A stretch of 13,939 bases of DNA from CAZESS01 sp964594625 (lineage in GTDB: Archaea > Thermoplasmatota > E2 > UBA202 > DSCA01): NCBI GenBank assembly GCA_964594625.1, contig CAZQNC010000028.1:1-13939 (forward strand), read 5' to 3'. A program made the translations under genes and the position numbers. The notes below the pieces were generated by a model that was not told the DNA's origin, did no database searches, and saw nothing but the letters and a program-made list of their open reading frames with translations. Every line of letters starts with the position of its first letter. Position 1 is the stretch's first letter. Of this stretch, positions 1-6,238 are shown piece after piece.

Positions 1-13
1 GTAGCGCAAAGAG

Positions 14-21
14 TTATATTT
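14..21 (+). promoter_or_regulatory. TATA box of the aminotransferase gene
   Basis: TTATATTT is the only AT-rich stretch in the GC-rich upstream sequence. Its centre lies about 26-27 nt before the ATG at 44, the distance at which an archaeal TATA box directs initiation. Transcription would then begin at or next to the start codon, giving a leaderless mRNA. This supports ATG 44 over the upstream TTG at 20, which falls inside the box. Confidence 0.55.
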
Positions 22-43
22 GCCCGTGGGCATACCGTTTTTC

Positions 44-1288
44 ATGCCAGAGCTGTCATCGCTACTGCAGGCTATGAAGGAGAAGCCGTCGCCCATCCGG
101 CAGATCATGAAGATGGCAAGCCGGAAGAACATAATCAACATGGGATTGGACCCCGACGAGGTGATCTCGTACGGCGGCGGATGGGTCGGCCATCATGCCC
201 CCGAAGGGTTCCGCGATGCCTATCAAGACATCTGCGCCGACCGGGAGCGCTTCCACGGCTCGGGCAAGTACAGCCCGACGCTGGGCTTTGACGAATGCCG
301 GGCGGCCATCGCCGCCATGGAAAAGATGCTGTTTGACGTCGATCTCGATGAGGAAAACGTCATCGTCGGGCAGTCGTCGACGCAGCTGACCCATGACCTG
401 CTGGTGACCGTCGCCGATCCGGGTGACGACGTCGTGCTGCTTGACCCCACATATGCGAACTACATGGGCCAGATTGAGATGACGCTGCCGGGCAGCCGGT
501 TGCTGCGCGTGCCGGTGCTCGACCCGGAATCCTGGGAGTACATTTCTTCGCCGGACAAGGTTGTCGAGCGCTGCACGGAGCTGTGCTCGAGGGAGTCGAT
601 GCGCGTGATGATTATTCCGGCTCCTGATAATCCCTCGTCGCAGGTTATCCCGCAGGAGGTCGTCGCGGCGTGCATGAATCTCTGCGAGGAGCACGACATG
701 TATCTGGTGCTCGACCAGGCGTACAAGACCCAGTGTTTCGCCTCGCCCCCTGCGTATTTTTCGTGGAGCCCACGGGATCATCCGCATCTGATGGCCGTCA
801 ACTCGAACTCGAAGTGGTGCCGGGGGCTCGGCCGCCGGCTGGGCTGGATTGAGGCGCATCGGGACGTGGTCGACGGGCTGGAGCGGACGCAGCAGTGCTC
901 CATCCTGTGCCCGGATTCGCTGCATCAGCAGGCGATGACCGGCTACATCAACAAGGGGCTGAAGGACGGCTCGCTGGAGCGCTACATCGAGGAGAGCCGG
1001 GATGCCTACCGCCGGGCGGCGGAGATAACCGTCCGGGAGATACGGGAGCAGCTGGGCATGCCCTGTCTGACGCCGCAGGGCGGCCTGTACACGCTGATGA
1101 AGGTCGGCGAGGACGGCAACGGCTTCGTCCGGCGCGTGCTGAAGAACACCGGGGTATTGTTCATTCCCGGTAAGGGATTCGGCGACACATTGAAGCACGG
1201 CGTGCGCATCAGCTACGGCCCGCATGTGGAGCAGCCCGAGGTCATCCGGCAGGGCTTTGAGCGCGTGGCCGACTACCTGGGCACGTAG
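44..1288 (+). CDS. PLP-dependent class I/II aminotransferase
   Basis: This 414-residue protein belongs to the fold type I, aspartate aminotransferase-like family of PLP enzymes, which move amino groups between amino acids and 2-oxo acids in the cytoplasm. Visible landmarks from ATG 44 are the PLP-ring-stacking region DPTYANY (134-140), the NP motif in PDNPSSQVI (Asn196), the cofactor-binding LVLDQAY (Asp224, Tyr227), the Schiff-base lysine in SNSKWCRGLGRRLGW (Lys257) and the substrate-carboxylate arginine in VRISYGP (Arg388). The length is normal for the family. The reading frame can be extended to a TTG at 20, but there is no ribosome-binding site there and the TATA box spacing favours 44. 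Substrate specificity cannot be read from the motifs. It is followed 40 nt later by a gene with its own promoter, so it is probably monocistronic. Confidence 0.9.
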   Translation: MPELSSLLQAMKEKPSPIRQIMKMASRKNIINMGLDPDEVISYGGGWVGHHAPEGFRDAYQDICADRERFHGSGKYSPTLGFDECRAAIAAMEKMLFDVDLDEENVIVGQSSTQLTHDLLVTVADPGDDVVLLDPTYANYMGQIEMTLPGSRLLRVPVLDPESWEYISSPDKVVERCTELCSRESMRVMIIPAPDNPSSQVIPQEVVAACMNLCEEHDMYLVLDQAYKTQCFASPPAYFSWSPRDHPHLMAVNSNSKWCRGLGRRLGWIEAHRDVVDGLERTQQCSILCPDSLHQQAMTGYINKGLKDGSLERYIEESRDAYRRAAEITVREIREQLGMPCLTPQGGLYTLMKVGEDGNGFVRRVLKNTGVLFIPGKGFGDTLKHGVRISYGPHVEQPEVIRQGFERVADYLGT

Positions 1289-1300
1289 CATATGATAGTC

Positions 1301-1307
1301 TTTTAAA
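1301..1307 (+). promoter_or_regulatory. TATA box of the exported amidotransferase-like gene
   Basis: TTTTAAA sits in the short spacer after the aminotransferase stop. Its centre is 25 nt before the ATG at 1329, so it predicts a leaderless transcript beginning at that ATG rather than at the in-frame TTG at 1320. Confidence 0.5.
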
Positions 1308-1328
1308 CCACCGTGCTTTTTGCAGGGT

Positions 1329-2465
1329 ATGCAGCGGTGGCTTTGCGCGGCGTGCATCGCCGTGTTGCTCGTCCCGGTGCTCCCGGTGCAGGGCATGACG
1401 GTGCAGCCGGGCGCGGGGACGGATACCGTGGAGATACGGGTTGCCGTCTATACCTCGGTTATCGAGGACTATGCCGCCGAGGTGGAGCGAGCCCTTGATT
1501 ATACCTGGGTGGACGGCGGCACCCGGTTCGTGATAACGTCCAGCATCATCGGCCGGCGGCAGGTGCTCGGCCGGGATACGCCGGCGCTGTACACCGGGAG
1601 ATTTGACGTGCTGGTTATCCCGGGGAGCGGCCGTCCCTACGTGGATGCGGCTGACCCGCGGTGGCGGGATGCCGTCCGCGGCTTTGTGGCCGACGGGGGC
1701 GGCTACGTGGGCGTCTGCGGCGGCGCGAATCTCGCGTCGATGGGGTTCAGGGAGCGGTGGAGTGTCAACGCGCTGTTGAACGTGTCGACGCTGGGCATCG
1801 CCAACGTCTATGTCAACGACCAGCAGCGGCAGGAGTGGCAGTATCTGTGGAAGGCGAACTGGGAGAGGGGGATGCCACCCGTCGATGTGCGCGTCGTGGC
1901 GTCGGATAATCCTATCTTTGCAGGGTGGTACGGCGAGCGGCGGAGCATGCGCTACGGGGGCGGCCCGGGCATGATTCCGGCCGGTGTTCCGTGCAGCGAG
2001 TGTGGGCCGGTGGTCCCGCTGGCCGTATATGCCGAGGAGCCGATGGAGGTGGCGCCGCTGCATTTCTGGCGGTGGCGCGGGGGATGGGAGATGGCGGCTA
2101 ATGTGACGACTGATGTGGAGGGGGAGTATGCGGCCGTGGCGTCCACCTATGGCGATGGCAGGGTGGCGCTGTTCGGCCCGCATCCGGAGAAGGCGACGTG
2201 GTTTGGCGGGCACATGGAGGAGTTTCCGGTGCGCCCCCGGCTGGGGCCGTTTACCTGGTTTATCTATAACTGGAGCGACGGCGTGCTGTCGTCGCCGTCA
2301 TATAACTGGTGGATGCTCCGCCGGGCCGTGGCGTGGGCTGCCGATGGCGTGATGCCGCCTCTGTCCGCTGCATCGCGGGGGTGGCTGTCCGTGCATGGGC
2401 GGGTGGTGCTGCCGCTGCCGTCGGACGTGGCCGTCGGATGTGCGCGGCAGGGCCGGGAGCGGTAA
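1329..2465 (+). CDS. Exported BPL_N / type 1 glutamine amidotransferase-like protein
   Basis: This is a 378-residue protein with a signal peptide: Arg3, a hydrophobic stretch at about 4-20, and a likely cleavage site near VQG (20-22). The mature part resembles the BPL_N domain (biotin-protein ligase N-terminal type), a member of the class I glutamine amidotransferase-like fold. The nucleophile elbow is GYVGVCGGANLAS (Cys130), preceded by the strand DVLVIPGSG (93-101). The C-terminal GRVALFGPHPE (277-287) supplies His285 and Glu287, so a Cys-His-Glu triad is complete and the protein could be an active hydrolase or peptidase. The region after about 345 (Pro- and Arg-rich) has no recognised domain. 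Known BPL_N proteins are poorly characterised, and the substrate is unknown. ATG 1329 is preferred over TTG 1320 on TATA spacing. The gene is notably G-rich on the coding strand. Confidence 0.75.
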   Translation: MQRWLCAACIAVLLVPVLPVQGMTVQPGAGTDTVEIRVAVYTSVIEDYAAEVERALDYTWVDGGTRFVITSSIIGRRQVLGRDTPALYTGRFDVLVIPGSGRPYVDAADPRWRDAVRGFVADGGGYVGVCGGANLASMGFRERWSVNALLNVSTLGIANVYVNDQQRQEWQYLWKANWERGMPPVDVRVVASDNPIFAGWYGERRSMRYGGGPGMIPAGVPCSECGPVVPLAVYAEEPMEVAPLHFWRWRGGWEMAANVTTDVEGEYAAVASTYGDGRVALFGPHPEKATWFGGHMEEFPVRPRLGPFTWFIYNWSDGVLSSPSYNWWMLRRAVAWAADGVMPPLSAASRGWLSVHGRVVLPLPSDVAVGCARQGRER

Positions 2466-2496
2466 AAAAAGGAGGAATCATGATATTACCTTTTTA
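2464..2496 (+). terminator. Possible hairpin / T-rich terminator after the amidotransferase-like gene
   Basis: Directly after the TAA stop, an A-run ending in GG (AAAAAGG, to 2472) can pair with CCTTTTT (2489-2495), enclosing a loop that contains the palindrome ATCATGAT. The distal arm is a T-run, the signal archaeal RNA polymerase uses for termination, and another TTTT follows at 2502-2505. The same stretch contains AAGGAGG 5-6 nt before an ATG at 2480, which opens a five-codon reading frame (MILPF, stop at 2495-2497). Whether it acts as a terminator, a leader, or both cannot be decided from sequence. Confidence 0.35.
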
Positions 2497-2526
2497 GCAT
2501 GTTTTATAATAACATTGGGCACAAAG

Positions 2527-2550
2527 TTTATATATTTATTTCTATATATT
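2527..2550 (+). promoter_or_regulatory. TATA-rich promoter of the metallocofactor operon
   Basis: The segment holds two TATA-like elements, TTTATATAT (2527-2535) and TATATATT (2543-2550), in the only extended AT-rich stretch of this part of the window. The first is centred about 33 nt and the second about 18 nt before ATG 2564. The first therefore predicts a start site a few nucleotides upstream of the gene and a very short leader. A palindromic CACGTG lies at 2553-2558, near the expected transcription start. This is the only strong promoter seen for the operon down to 8144. Confidence 0.6.
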
Positions 2551-2563
2551 CCCACGTGATATA

Positions 2564-2917
2564 ATGCCAGCAGGAGATAAAACCGGCCCCGAAGGACGGG
2601 GCCCCAGAACCGGACGGGGGCTCGGCTACTGCGCCGGCTACGACACCCCGGGCTTCACCAAGGGCGCACCGCGCGGTGGCGGAGGATACGGACACGGATT
2701 TGGCCGAGGGCGACGGTGGCGATACCGCCCGCCGATGCCATATCCTGAACCCTACTACCGCCCGGGCTACCAGCCCGCACCATATTACCCTCCTGAGGGA
2801 ACGGAGCCGGCAGAACAGACGGAAACCGAGCGGGCATACCTCCAAGACGCCATCCGGCACCTCGAAGAAGAACTGACCGTGCTGCGAGAGCGCATCGACC
2901 AGCTCTCAGACAAATAA
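2564..2917 (+). CDS. DUF5320 family protein
   Basis: This 117-residue protein opens with the hallmark N-terminus of DUF5320 proteins: a GDKTGP start, then GPRTGRGLGYCAGYDTPGF (13-31) with a single cysteine at 23. A low-complexity section rich in Gly, Arg, Tyr and Pro follows (about 35-80, PYYRPGYQPAPYYPP). It ends in a charged heptad-like helix (about 86-116, LEEELTVLRERIDQL), probably a coiled coil for oligomerisation. DUF5320 proteins have no proven function; they occur in anaerobes, often beside NifX-like and MinD-like genes as here. It is the first gene of the operon and sits directly behind its promoter, with ATG 2564 as the only sensible start. There is no signal peptide or membrane segment. 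A role as a scaffold or small-metal or cofactor partner of the downstream proteins is inference from context only. Confidence 0.8.
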   Translation: MPAGDKTGPEGRGPRTGRGLGYCAGYDTPGFTKGAPRGGGGYGHGFGRGRRWRYRPPMPYPEPYYRPGYQPAPYYPPEGTEPAEQTETERAYLQDAIRHLEEELTVLRERIDQLSDK

Positions 2918-2929
2918 GTGGTGCATCCG

Positions 2930-3115
2930 ATGCCAGGAGGAAACGGAACCGGCCCGCCCGGCGCCGGCGGCAGAGGTCGCACCGGCGGACGAGGATACGG
3001 CAGACCGGGACGATGCCGCTGCCCGAACTGTGGGCATACCGCACCGCACGAGCCGGGCGTGCCCTGCACCACAAAAAAATGCCCGCGCTGCGGCGCCCCG
3101 ATGACCCGGGAGTAA
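2930..3115 (+). CDS. Small Gly/Arg-rich zinc-ribbon protein
   Basis: This is a 61-residue protein in two parts. The first 30 residues are a glycine- and arginine-rich, flexible N-terminus (MPGGNGTGPPGAGG, then RGRTGGRGYGRPG) that echoes the DUF5320 opening of the gene before it. The second part is a compact zinc ribbon, CPNCG at the start and CPRCG near the end, with a further cysteine in GVPC between them and MTRE at the C-terminus. Four CxxC cysteines should bind one zinc or an Fe-S cluster. The frame is open back to GTG codons at 2918 and 2921, the first touching the upstream stop. ATG 2930 is chosen because the resulting N-terminus matches the MPGGxGTGP pattern common in such proteins; a GTG start would add three or four residues. 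It is probably co-transcribed with its neighbours. Function unknown. Confidence 0.65.
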   Translation: MPGGNGTGPPGAGGRGRTGGRGYGRPGRCRCPNCGHTAPHEPGVPCTTKKCPRCGAPMTRE

Positions 3116-3124
3116 TACGAAACG

Positions 3125-3132
3125 TTAAGTAT
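3125..3132 (+). promoter_or_regulatory. Possible internal TATA element before the first NifX-like gene
   Basis: TTAAGTAT is centred about 26 nt before ATG 3154 in the 38-nt spacer, the widest gap inside the operon. A Shine-Dalgarno-like GAGGGAG also stands 4-10 nt before the ATG, which a leaderless mRNA would not need. A secondary internal promoter is possible but weakly supported. Confidence 0.3.
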
Positions 3133-3153
3133 CCATGTACAAATGAGGGAGAC

Positions 3154-3531
3154 ATGAAAATAGCTATTTCAACGACCGACTCCAGCCTGGACGACCCCGT
3201 CGACCAGCGCTTCGGGCGGTGCTCCACGTTTCTGCTCGTCGACACCGAGAGCATGGAGACGGAAGCACTGGACAATCGCAACGCACGGGCCCGGGGGGGT
3301 GCCGGCATCCAGGCCGCGCAGCAGCTCGCTCAGGCGGGCGTGGATGCGGTCATCACGGGCAACATCGGCCCCAACGCCTTCCAGACGCTCCAGGCAGCCG
3401 ACATCGACATATACATCGGCGCCTCCGGCATGGCCCGGGACGCTCTGCAGCGATACAAGAACGGCGAGCTCGAGACAGCAGATGGGGCCAGCGTCGGCAG
3501 CCATTTCGGCATGGGCGGAGGACGACGATGA
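3154..3531 (+). CDS. NifX/NafY-family (NifB-type) cofactor-binding protein, copy 1
   Basis: This 125-residue protein is of the dinitrogenase iron-molybdenum cofactor biosynthesis domain family (PF02579 type; NifX, NafY, the NifB C-terminal domain, ORP). It shows the usual course of the domain: MKIAIST, a DQRFGR segment around residue 20 (the 'HFGR' position; here Arg replaces the His common in the family), the central GVDAVITGNIGPNAF, and the GIxVY-like DIDIYIGASGMARDAL, with a short GSHFGMGGGRR tail. Proteins of this family bind or carry metalloclusters in the cytoplasm. No nitrogenase genes are in view, so a role in nitrogenase is not implied. The long upstream open frame is an out-of-register extension; ATG 3154 is preceded by GAGGGAG and begins the conserved beta strand. 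Its stop overlaps the next start by 4 nt (ATGA). Confidence 0.85.
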   Translation: MKIAISTTDSSLDDPVDQRFGRCSTFLLVDTESMETEALDNRNARARGGAGIQAAQQLAQAGVDAVITGNIGPNAFQTLQAADIDIYIGASGMARDALQRYKNGELETADGASVGSHFGMGGGRR

Positions 3532-3911
3532 AGGCAGCCGTCCCCACCATGGGCGACCGGGGGCTCGACGAACAGGTCGGAGAGCACTTCGGCCGCGTGC
3601 CCACATACACCATCGTTGACCTGGACAGCGGCGACATAACGGTCATAGAGAACGCCAGCCATCACAAGGGCGGGCAGGGCTACCCGCCGGAATTGCTCGC
3701 CGAGCACGGCGTCGACGTCATGCTCTGCCGGGGGCTCGGCCGCCGGGCCATCACCATGTTCACCGAGCTCGGTATCGACGTCTGCATCGGCGCCACGGGC
3801 ACCGTCCGCGACGTCATAAAGGCGTTCAAGGCCGACGGACTGCAATCGGCAGACAGCGGCAACGCATGCACCCGGCATGCGTTCAAGGGCGAAGGCGGCC
3901 ATCATCACTGA
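3528..3911 (+). CDS. NifX/NafY-family cofactor-binding protein, copy 2 (His tail)
   Basis: This 127-residue paralogue of the preceding gene is translationally coupled to it by an ATGA overlap, with GGAGG just upstream of the ATG. It keeps the family landmarks EHFGRVPTY (about 19-27, with the usual His), GVDVMLCRGLGRRAITMF, and the GIDVCIGATGTVRDVIKAF strand-loop-helix. Asn-Ala-Ser-His-His in the middle and a GEGGHHH C-terminus supply extra histidines, and cysteines in MLCRG and DVCIG are candidate ligands that copy 1 lacks. The two copies have clearly diverged, which suggests a heteromeric pair or different cargoes rather than dosage. Members of this family in Desulfovibrio (ORP) bind a Mo-Cu-S cluster; the cargo here is unknown. 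Confidence 0.85.
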   Translation: MKAAVPTMGDRGLDEQVGEHFGRVPTYTIVDLDSGDITVIENASHHKGGQGYPPELLAEHGVDVMLCRGLGRRAITMFTELGIDVCIGATGTVRDVIKAFKADGLQSADSGNACTRHAFKGEGGHHH

Positions 3912-3915
3912 TGCC

Positions 3916-4746
3916 ATGATCATAGCAGTGGCCAGCGGAAAGGGCGGCACCGGCAAAACCACGGTGGCGACCAACCTCGCTCTCAGCATCGGAACCGTGC
4001 ATTTCATAGACTGCGACGTCGAGGAACCCAACGCCAACGTGTTCCTCCAGGCGGACATAGCAAGCCAGGAGGACGTAACGGTCAAGGTACCGGAGATAGA
4101 CGACGGGCGCTGTGACTACTGCGGCGACTGCGCTGACTTCTGCGCGTACAACGCCCTGGCCGTTGTCCCCGGAAAGGTGCTCGTGTTCCCCGAGCTCTGC
4201 CACGCCTGCCTGGGCTGCCGGCTCGTCTGCCCGACAGACGCCGTCACCTTCAAAGAGCGCTCCGTAGGCATCCTGGAGCACGGCACCGCCAAGGATATAT
4301 CGTTTTCACACGGCCTGCTCAACGTCGGGGAGATACAGGCCATACCGCTCATCAAGGCGCTGAAACAGCACATGGAGGACGACACGGTTATCGACGCGCC
4401 GCCGGGGACCTCCTGCCCGGTCATCGAGAGCGTACAGGACGCGGACTACGCCATCCTGGTCACGGAGCCCACACCCTTCGGGTTGCACGACCTCCAGCTC
4501 ATGGTGGACGTGATGGAGCAGCTCCACATACCCTACGGCGTGGTCATCAACCGGAACGGCATCGGCGACGCAGGCGTCGAAGATTTCTGCCGGGAAAACG
4601 ACATCCCCGTGCTCATGCGTATCCCCCAGAGCGCGGAGATAGCCCGGCTGTACTCCCGGGGAGAGGCATTCGCCGCGTCTCACCCGGAATGGCAGCAGCG
4701 CTTCCGGGGTCTCTGGGAGCGCATCCGGAGCGAGGTGGTCGAATGA
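3916..4746 (+). CDS. MinD/Mrp-type P-loop ATPase with inserted 2x[4Fe-4S] ferredoxin domain, copy 1
   Basis: This 276-residue cytoplasmic ATPase is of the COG1149 type (MinD superfamily with an inserted ferredoxin domain). The deviant Walker A motif SGKGGTGKTT is at 7-16, and DCDVEEPN (32-39) forms the switch I region. The insert carries two 4Fe-4S motifs: Cys66-69-72-76 and Cys95-98-101-105, both CxxCxxCxxxC, the second followed by Pro. The MinD-type Walker B/switch II is IDAPPGTSCP (159-168), with a cysteine, and LVTEPTPFGLHD follows. Such proteins couple ATP binding to cluster transfer or electron flow; that is family knowledge, not shown here. ATG 3916 lies 4 nt after the previous stop and starts exactly at the first beta strand of the fold. 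Its stop overlaps the start of its paralogue by 4 nt. Confidence 0.9.
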   Translation: MIIAVASGKGGTGKTTVATNLALSIGTVHFIDCDVEEPNANVFLQADIASQEDVTVKVPEIDDGRCDYCGDCADFCAYNALAVVPGKVLVFPELCHACLGCRLVCPTDAVTFKERSVGILEHGTAKDISFSHGLLNVGEIQAIPLIKALKQHMEDDTVIDAPPGTSCPVIESVQDADYAILVTEPTPFGLHDLQLMVDVMEQLHIPYGVVINRNGIGDAGVEDFCRENDIPVLMRIPQSAEIARLYSRGEAFAASHPEWQQRFRGLWERIRSEVVE

Positions 4747-5609
4747 AGCAGCTCACCGTCATCAGCGGCAAGGGCGGCACCGGAAAAACGTCCATCACCG
4801 CGGCGTTTGCCGCCCTGGCCGACGCCGCTGCCCTGGCCGACTGCGACGTCGACGCGGCCGACCTCCACCTGCTGCTCGACCCCTCGGTGGAGCAGCGCAT
4901 GGATTTCACCGGGCTGCCCGTGGCCGTGATTGACAGCGACACGTGCACCGCCTGCGGACGATGCCGTGAGCACTGCGTGTTCGACGCCATAGATGCATCC
5001 TTTGTAGTGCAGCCGGCGGCCTGCGAGGGATGCGGCGTCTGCGCCTACGTCTGCCCCGTTGACGCCATCGAGATGCAGCCGCGCACGGCAGGGCAGGCCT
5101 ACATTTCCAGCACGCGCTTCGGCCCGATGGCCCACGCTCATCTCTACGCGGGCGAGGAGGCATCCGGCAAACTGGTCACCATGGTCCGGGAGCAGGCCCG
5201 CGACCTCGCCGGCGAGCACGGCAGGGAGCTTATCATCATCGACGGGCCCCCGGGCATCGGCTGCCCGGTCATCGCGGCCATCACCGGGGTCGACCTCGTA
5301 CTCGTTGTGACGGAGCCCACGCTGTCGGCCATCCACGACCTGGAACGGGTGCTCAACGTGGCAGCCCATTTCGACATACCCGCCGCGGTATGCATCAACA
5401 AGCACGACATCAACGAGGAAAACAGCCGGCATATCGCCGCGTACTGCCAAAAGATGGACGTCCCCATCGTGGGCCGCGTTCCCTACGACGAAGCCATAAC
5501 AAAAGCGATGGTCCAGGGAAAAACCATCGTGGAGTACGACGACGCGGACACGGCCGAGCGCATCAGAGACATGTGGCACCGGGTGCAGCAGCGGCTCGAG
5601 GAGCAATGA
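4743..5609 (+). CDS. MinD/Mrp-type P-loop ATPase with inserted 2x[4Fe-4S] ferredoxin domain, copy 2
   Basis: This 288-residue tandem paralogue of the previous gene has the same architecture: SGKGGTGKTS (8-17), DCDVDAADLHLLL (33-45), 4Fe-4S motifs at Cys68-71-74-78 and Cys94-97-100-104, IDGPPGIGCP (166-175) and VVTEPTLSAIHDL. All eight cluster cysteines and both nucleotide motifs are intact, so it should be active. MinD-like proteins dimerise through the P-loop lysines, and two adjacent non-identical copies suggest a heterodimer. The ATGA overlap and the strong GAGGTGGT ribosome-binding site just before the ATG show coupled translation. Tandem pairs of this type stand beside NifX-like genes in the orp cluster of Desulfovibrio. 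Confidence 0.9.
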   Translation: MKQLTVISGKGGTGKTSITAAFAALADAAALADCDVDAADLHLLLDPSVEQRMDFTGLPVAVIDSDTCTACGRCREHCVFDAIDASFVVQPAACEGCGVCAYVCPVDAIEMQPRTAGQAYISSTRFGPMAHAHLYAGEEASGKLVTMVREQARDLAGEHGRELIIIDGPPGIGCPVIAAITGVDLVLVVTEPTLSAIHDLERVLNVAAHFDIPAAVCINKHDINEENSRHIAAYCQKMDVPIVGRVPYDEAITKAMVQGKTIVEYDDADTAERIRDMWHRVQQRLEEQ

Positions 5610-6238
5610 ACGCCGCCGGCACGGCAGAGGCCACGGCATACGTATCCTTTTATCAAACAGCTCAGGGAAACGCCATCGCTGAGGCGGAGGCAGCCCTGCT
5701 CGACAGCCTGCTGCCCTGCTGCAGCAGCGTGCTGAGCGTCGGATGCGGCCCCGCCATCGTCGAACGGCTGCTGCTCAAACGGCGAGCTGACCTCTCCATC
5801 ACCGGGATGGACACATCGGCGGCGATGCTGCAGCATGCACCCGACAACATGCCCACCATACAGGCAAACGCAGAGGCGCTTCCCTTTCCAAACATGGCAT
5901 TTGACGTCATCCTGTTCATCACGTCGCTGGAGTTCATCGCCGGCTACGAGACAGCGCTCGACGAAACCCGGCGGGTGCTCCGGCCCGCCGGCAGGCTCAT
6001 CGCGCTGATGCTCAACCCGGCCGCCCCATACTTTCGGAAGCGGTACCGTCGCAGTGACTCATATGTCCACCGGCATATCAGGCACGTGGCGCATGACGGG
6101 ATAACGGCGGCTATAGCCCGACGGCTGACCATCCTGCAGGACGGCTACCAGCTGGGCGTCACCGGGGACAGCGTGGTTGAGAGCACCGATCCGGAGACGG
6201 CGGCGCTGCACGTGCTGGAGGCCGTAAAATATGGATGA
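5606..6238 (+). CDS. Class I SAM-dependent methyltransferase
   Basis: This 210-residue protein has the Rossmann-type methyltransferase fold. Motif I VLSVGCGPA (42-50) binds SAM, GMD at 67-69 holds the acidic residue for the ribose, and ANAEALPFPNMAFDVI (87-102) is the motif typical of the Methyltransf_11 group. The following strand is LFITSLEFI (103-111), and RRVLRPAGRLIALML (122-136) completes the core. There is no membrane segment or added domain. Substrate class cannot be told from the core; small molecules are common for this group. Its start overlaps the ATPase stop by 4 nt (ATGA), and its own stop overlaps the radical SAM start by 8 nt, so it belongs firmly to this operon and may act on the same substrate as the radical SAM enzyme. 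Confidence 0.85.
   Translation: MNAAGTAEATAYVSFYQTAQGNAIAEAEAALLDSLLPCCSSVLSVGCGPAIVERLLLKRRADLSITGMDTSAAMLQHAPDNMPTIQANAEALPFPNMAFDVILFITSLEFIAGYETALDETRRVLRPAGRLIALMLNPAAPYFRKRYRRSDSYVHRHIRHVAHDGITAAIARRLTILQDGYQLGVTGDSVVESTDPETAALHVLEAVKYG

Noticed and set aside
20..43. TTG start adding eight residues to the aminotransferase
   Set aside because: The codon overlaps the likely TATA box and has no ribosome-binding site; ATG 44 fits both promoter spacing and family length.
62..1396. 444-codon open frame antisense to the aminotransferase
   Set aside because: No recognisable motif, Arg/His/Pro-rich, and it lies opposite a gene with a complete PLP active site.
1242..2213. 323-codon minus-strand frame
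   Set aside because: Shadow of the amidotransferase-like gene; composition biased and no domain.
3013..3153. N-terminal extension of the first NifX-like protein
   Set aside because: It overlaps the zinc-ribbon gene in another frame; the conserved domain begins exactly at ATG 3154, which has a ribosome-binding site.
3154..5609. Nitrogenase maturation cluster
   Set aside because: NifX-like proteins are present, but no nifH, nifD, nifK, nifE, nifN or nifB-type gene is seen, and the MinD-like ATPases lack NifH features; an ORP-like system fits better.
4680..5639. 319-codon minus-strand frame opposite the second MinD-like ATPase
   Set aside because: Val/Asp/His/Gly-rich shadow; the plus strand has the P-loop and all cluster cysteines.
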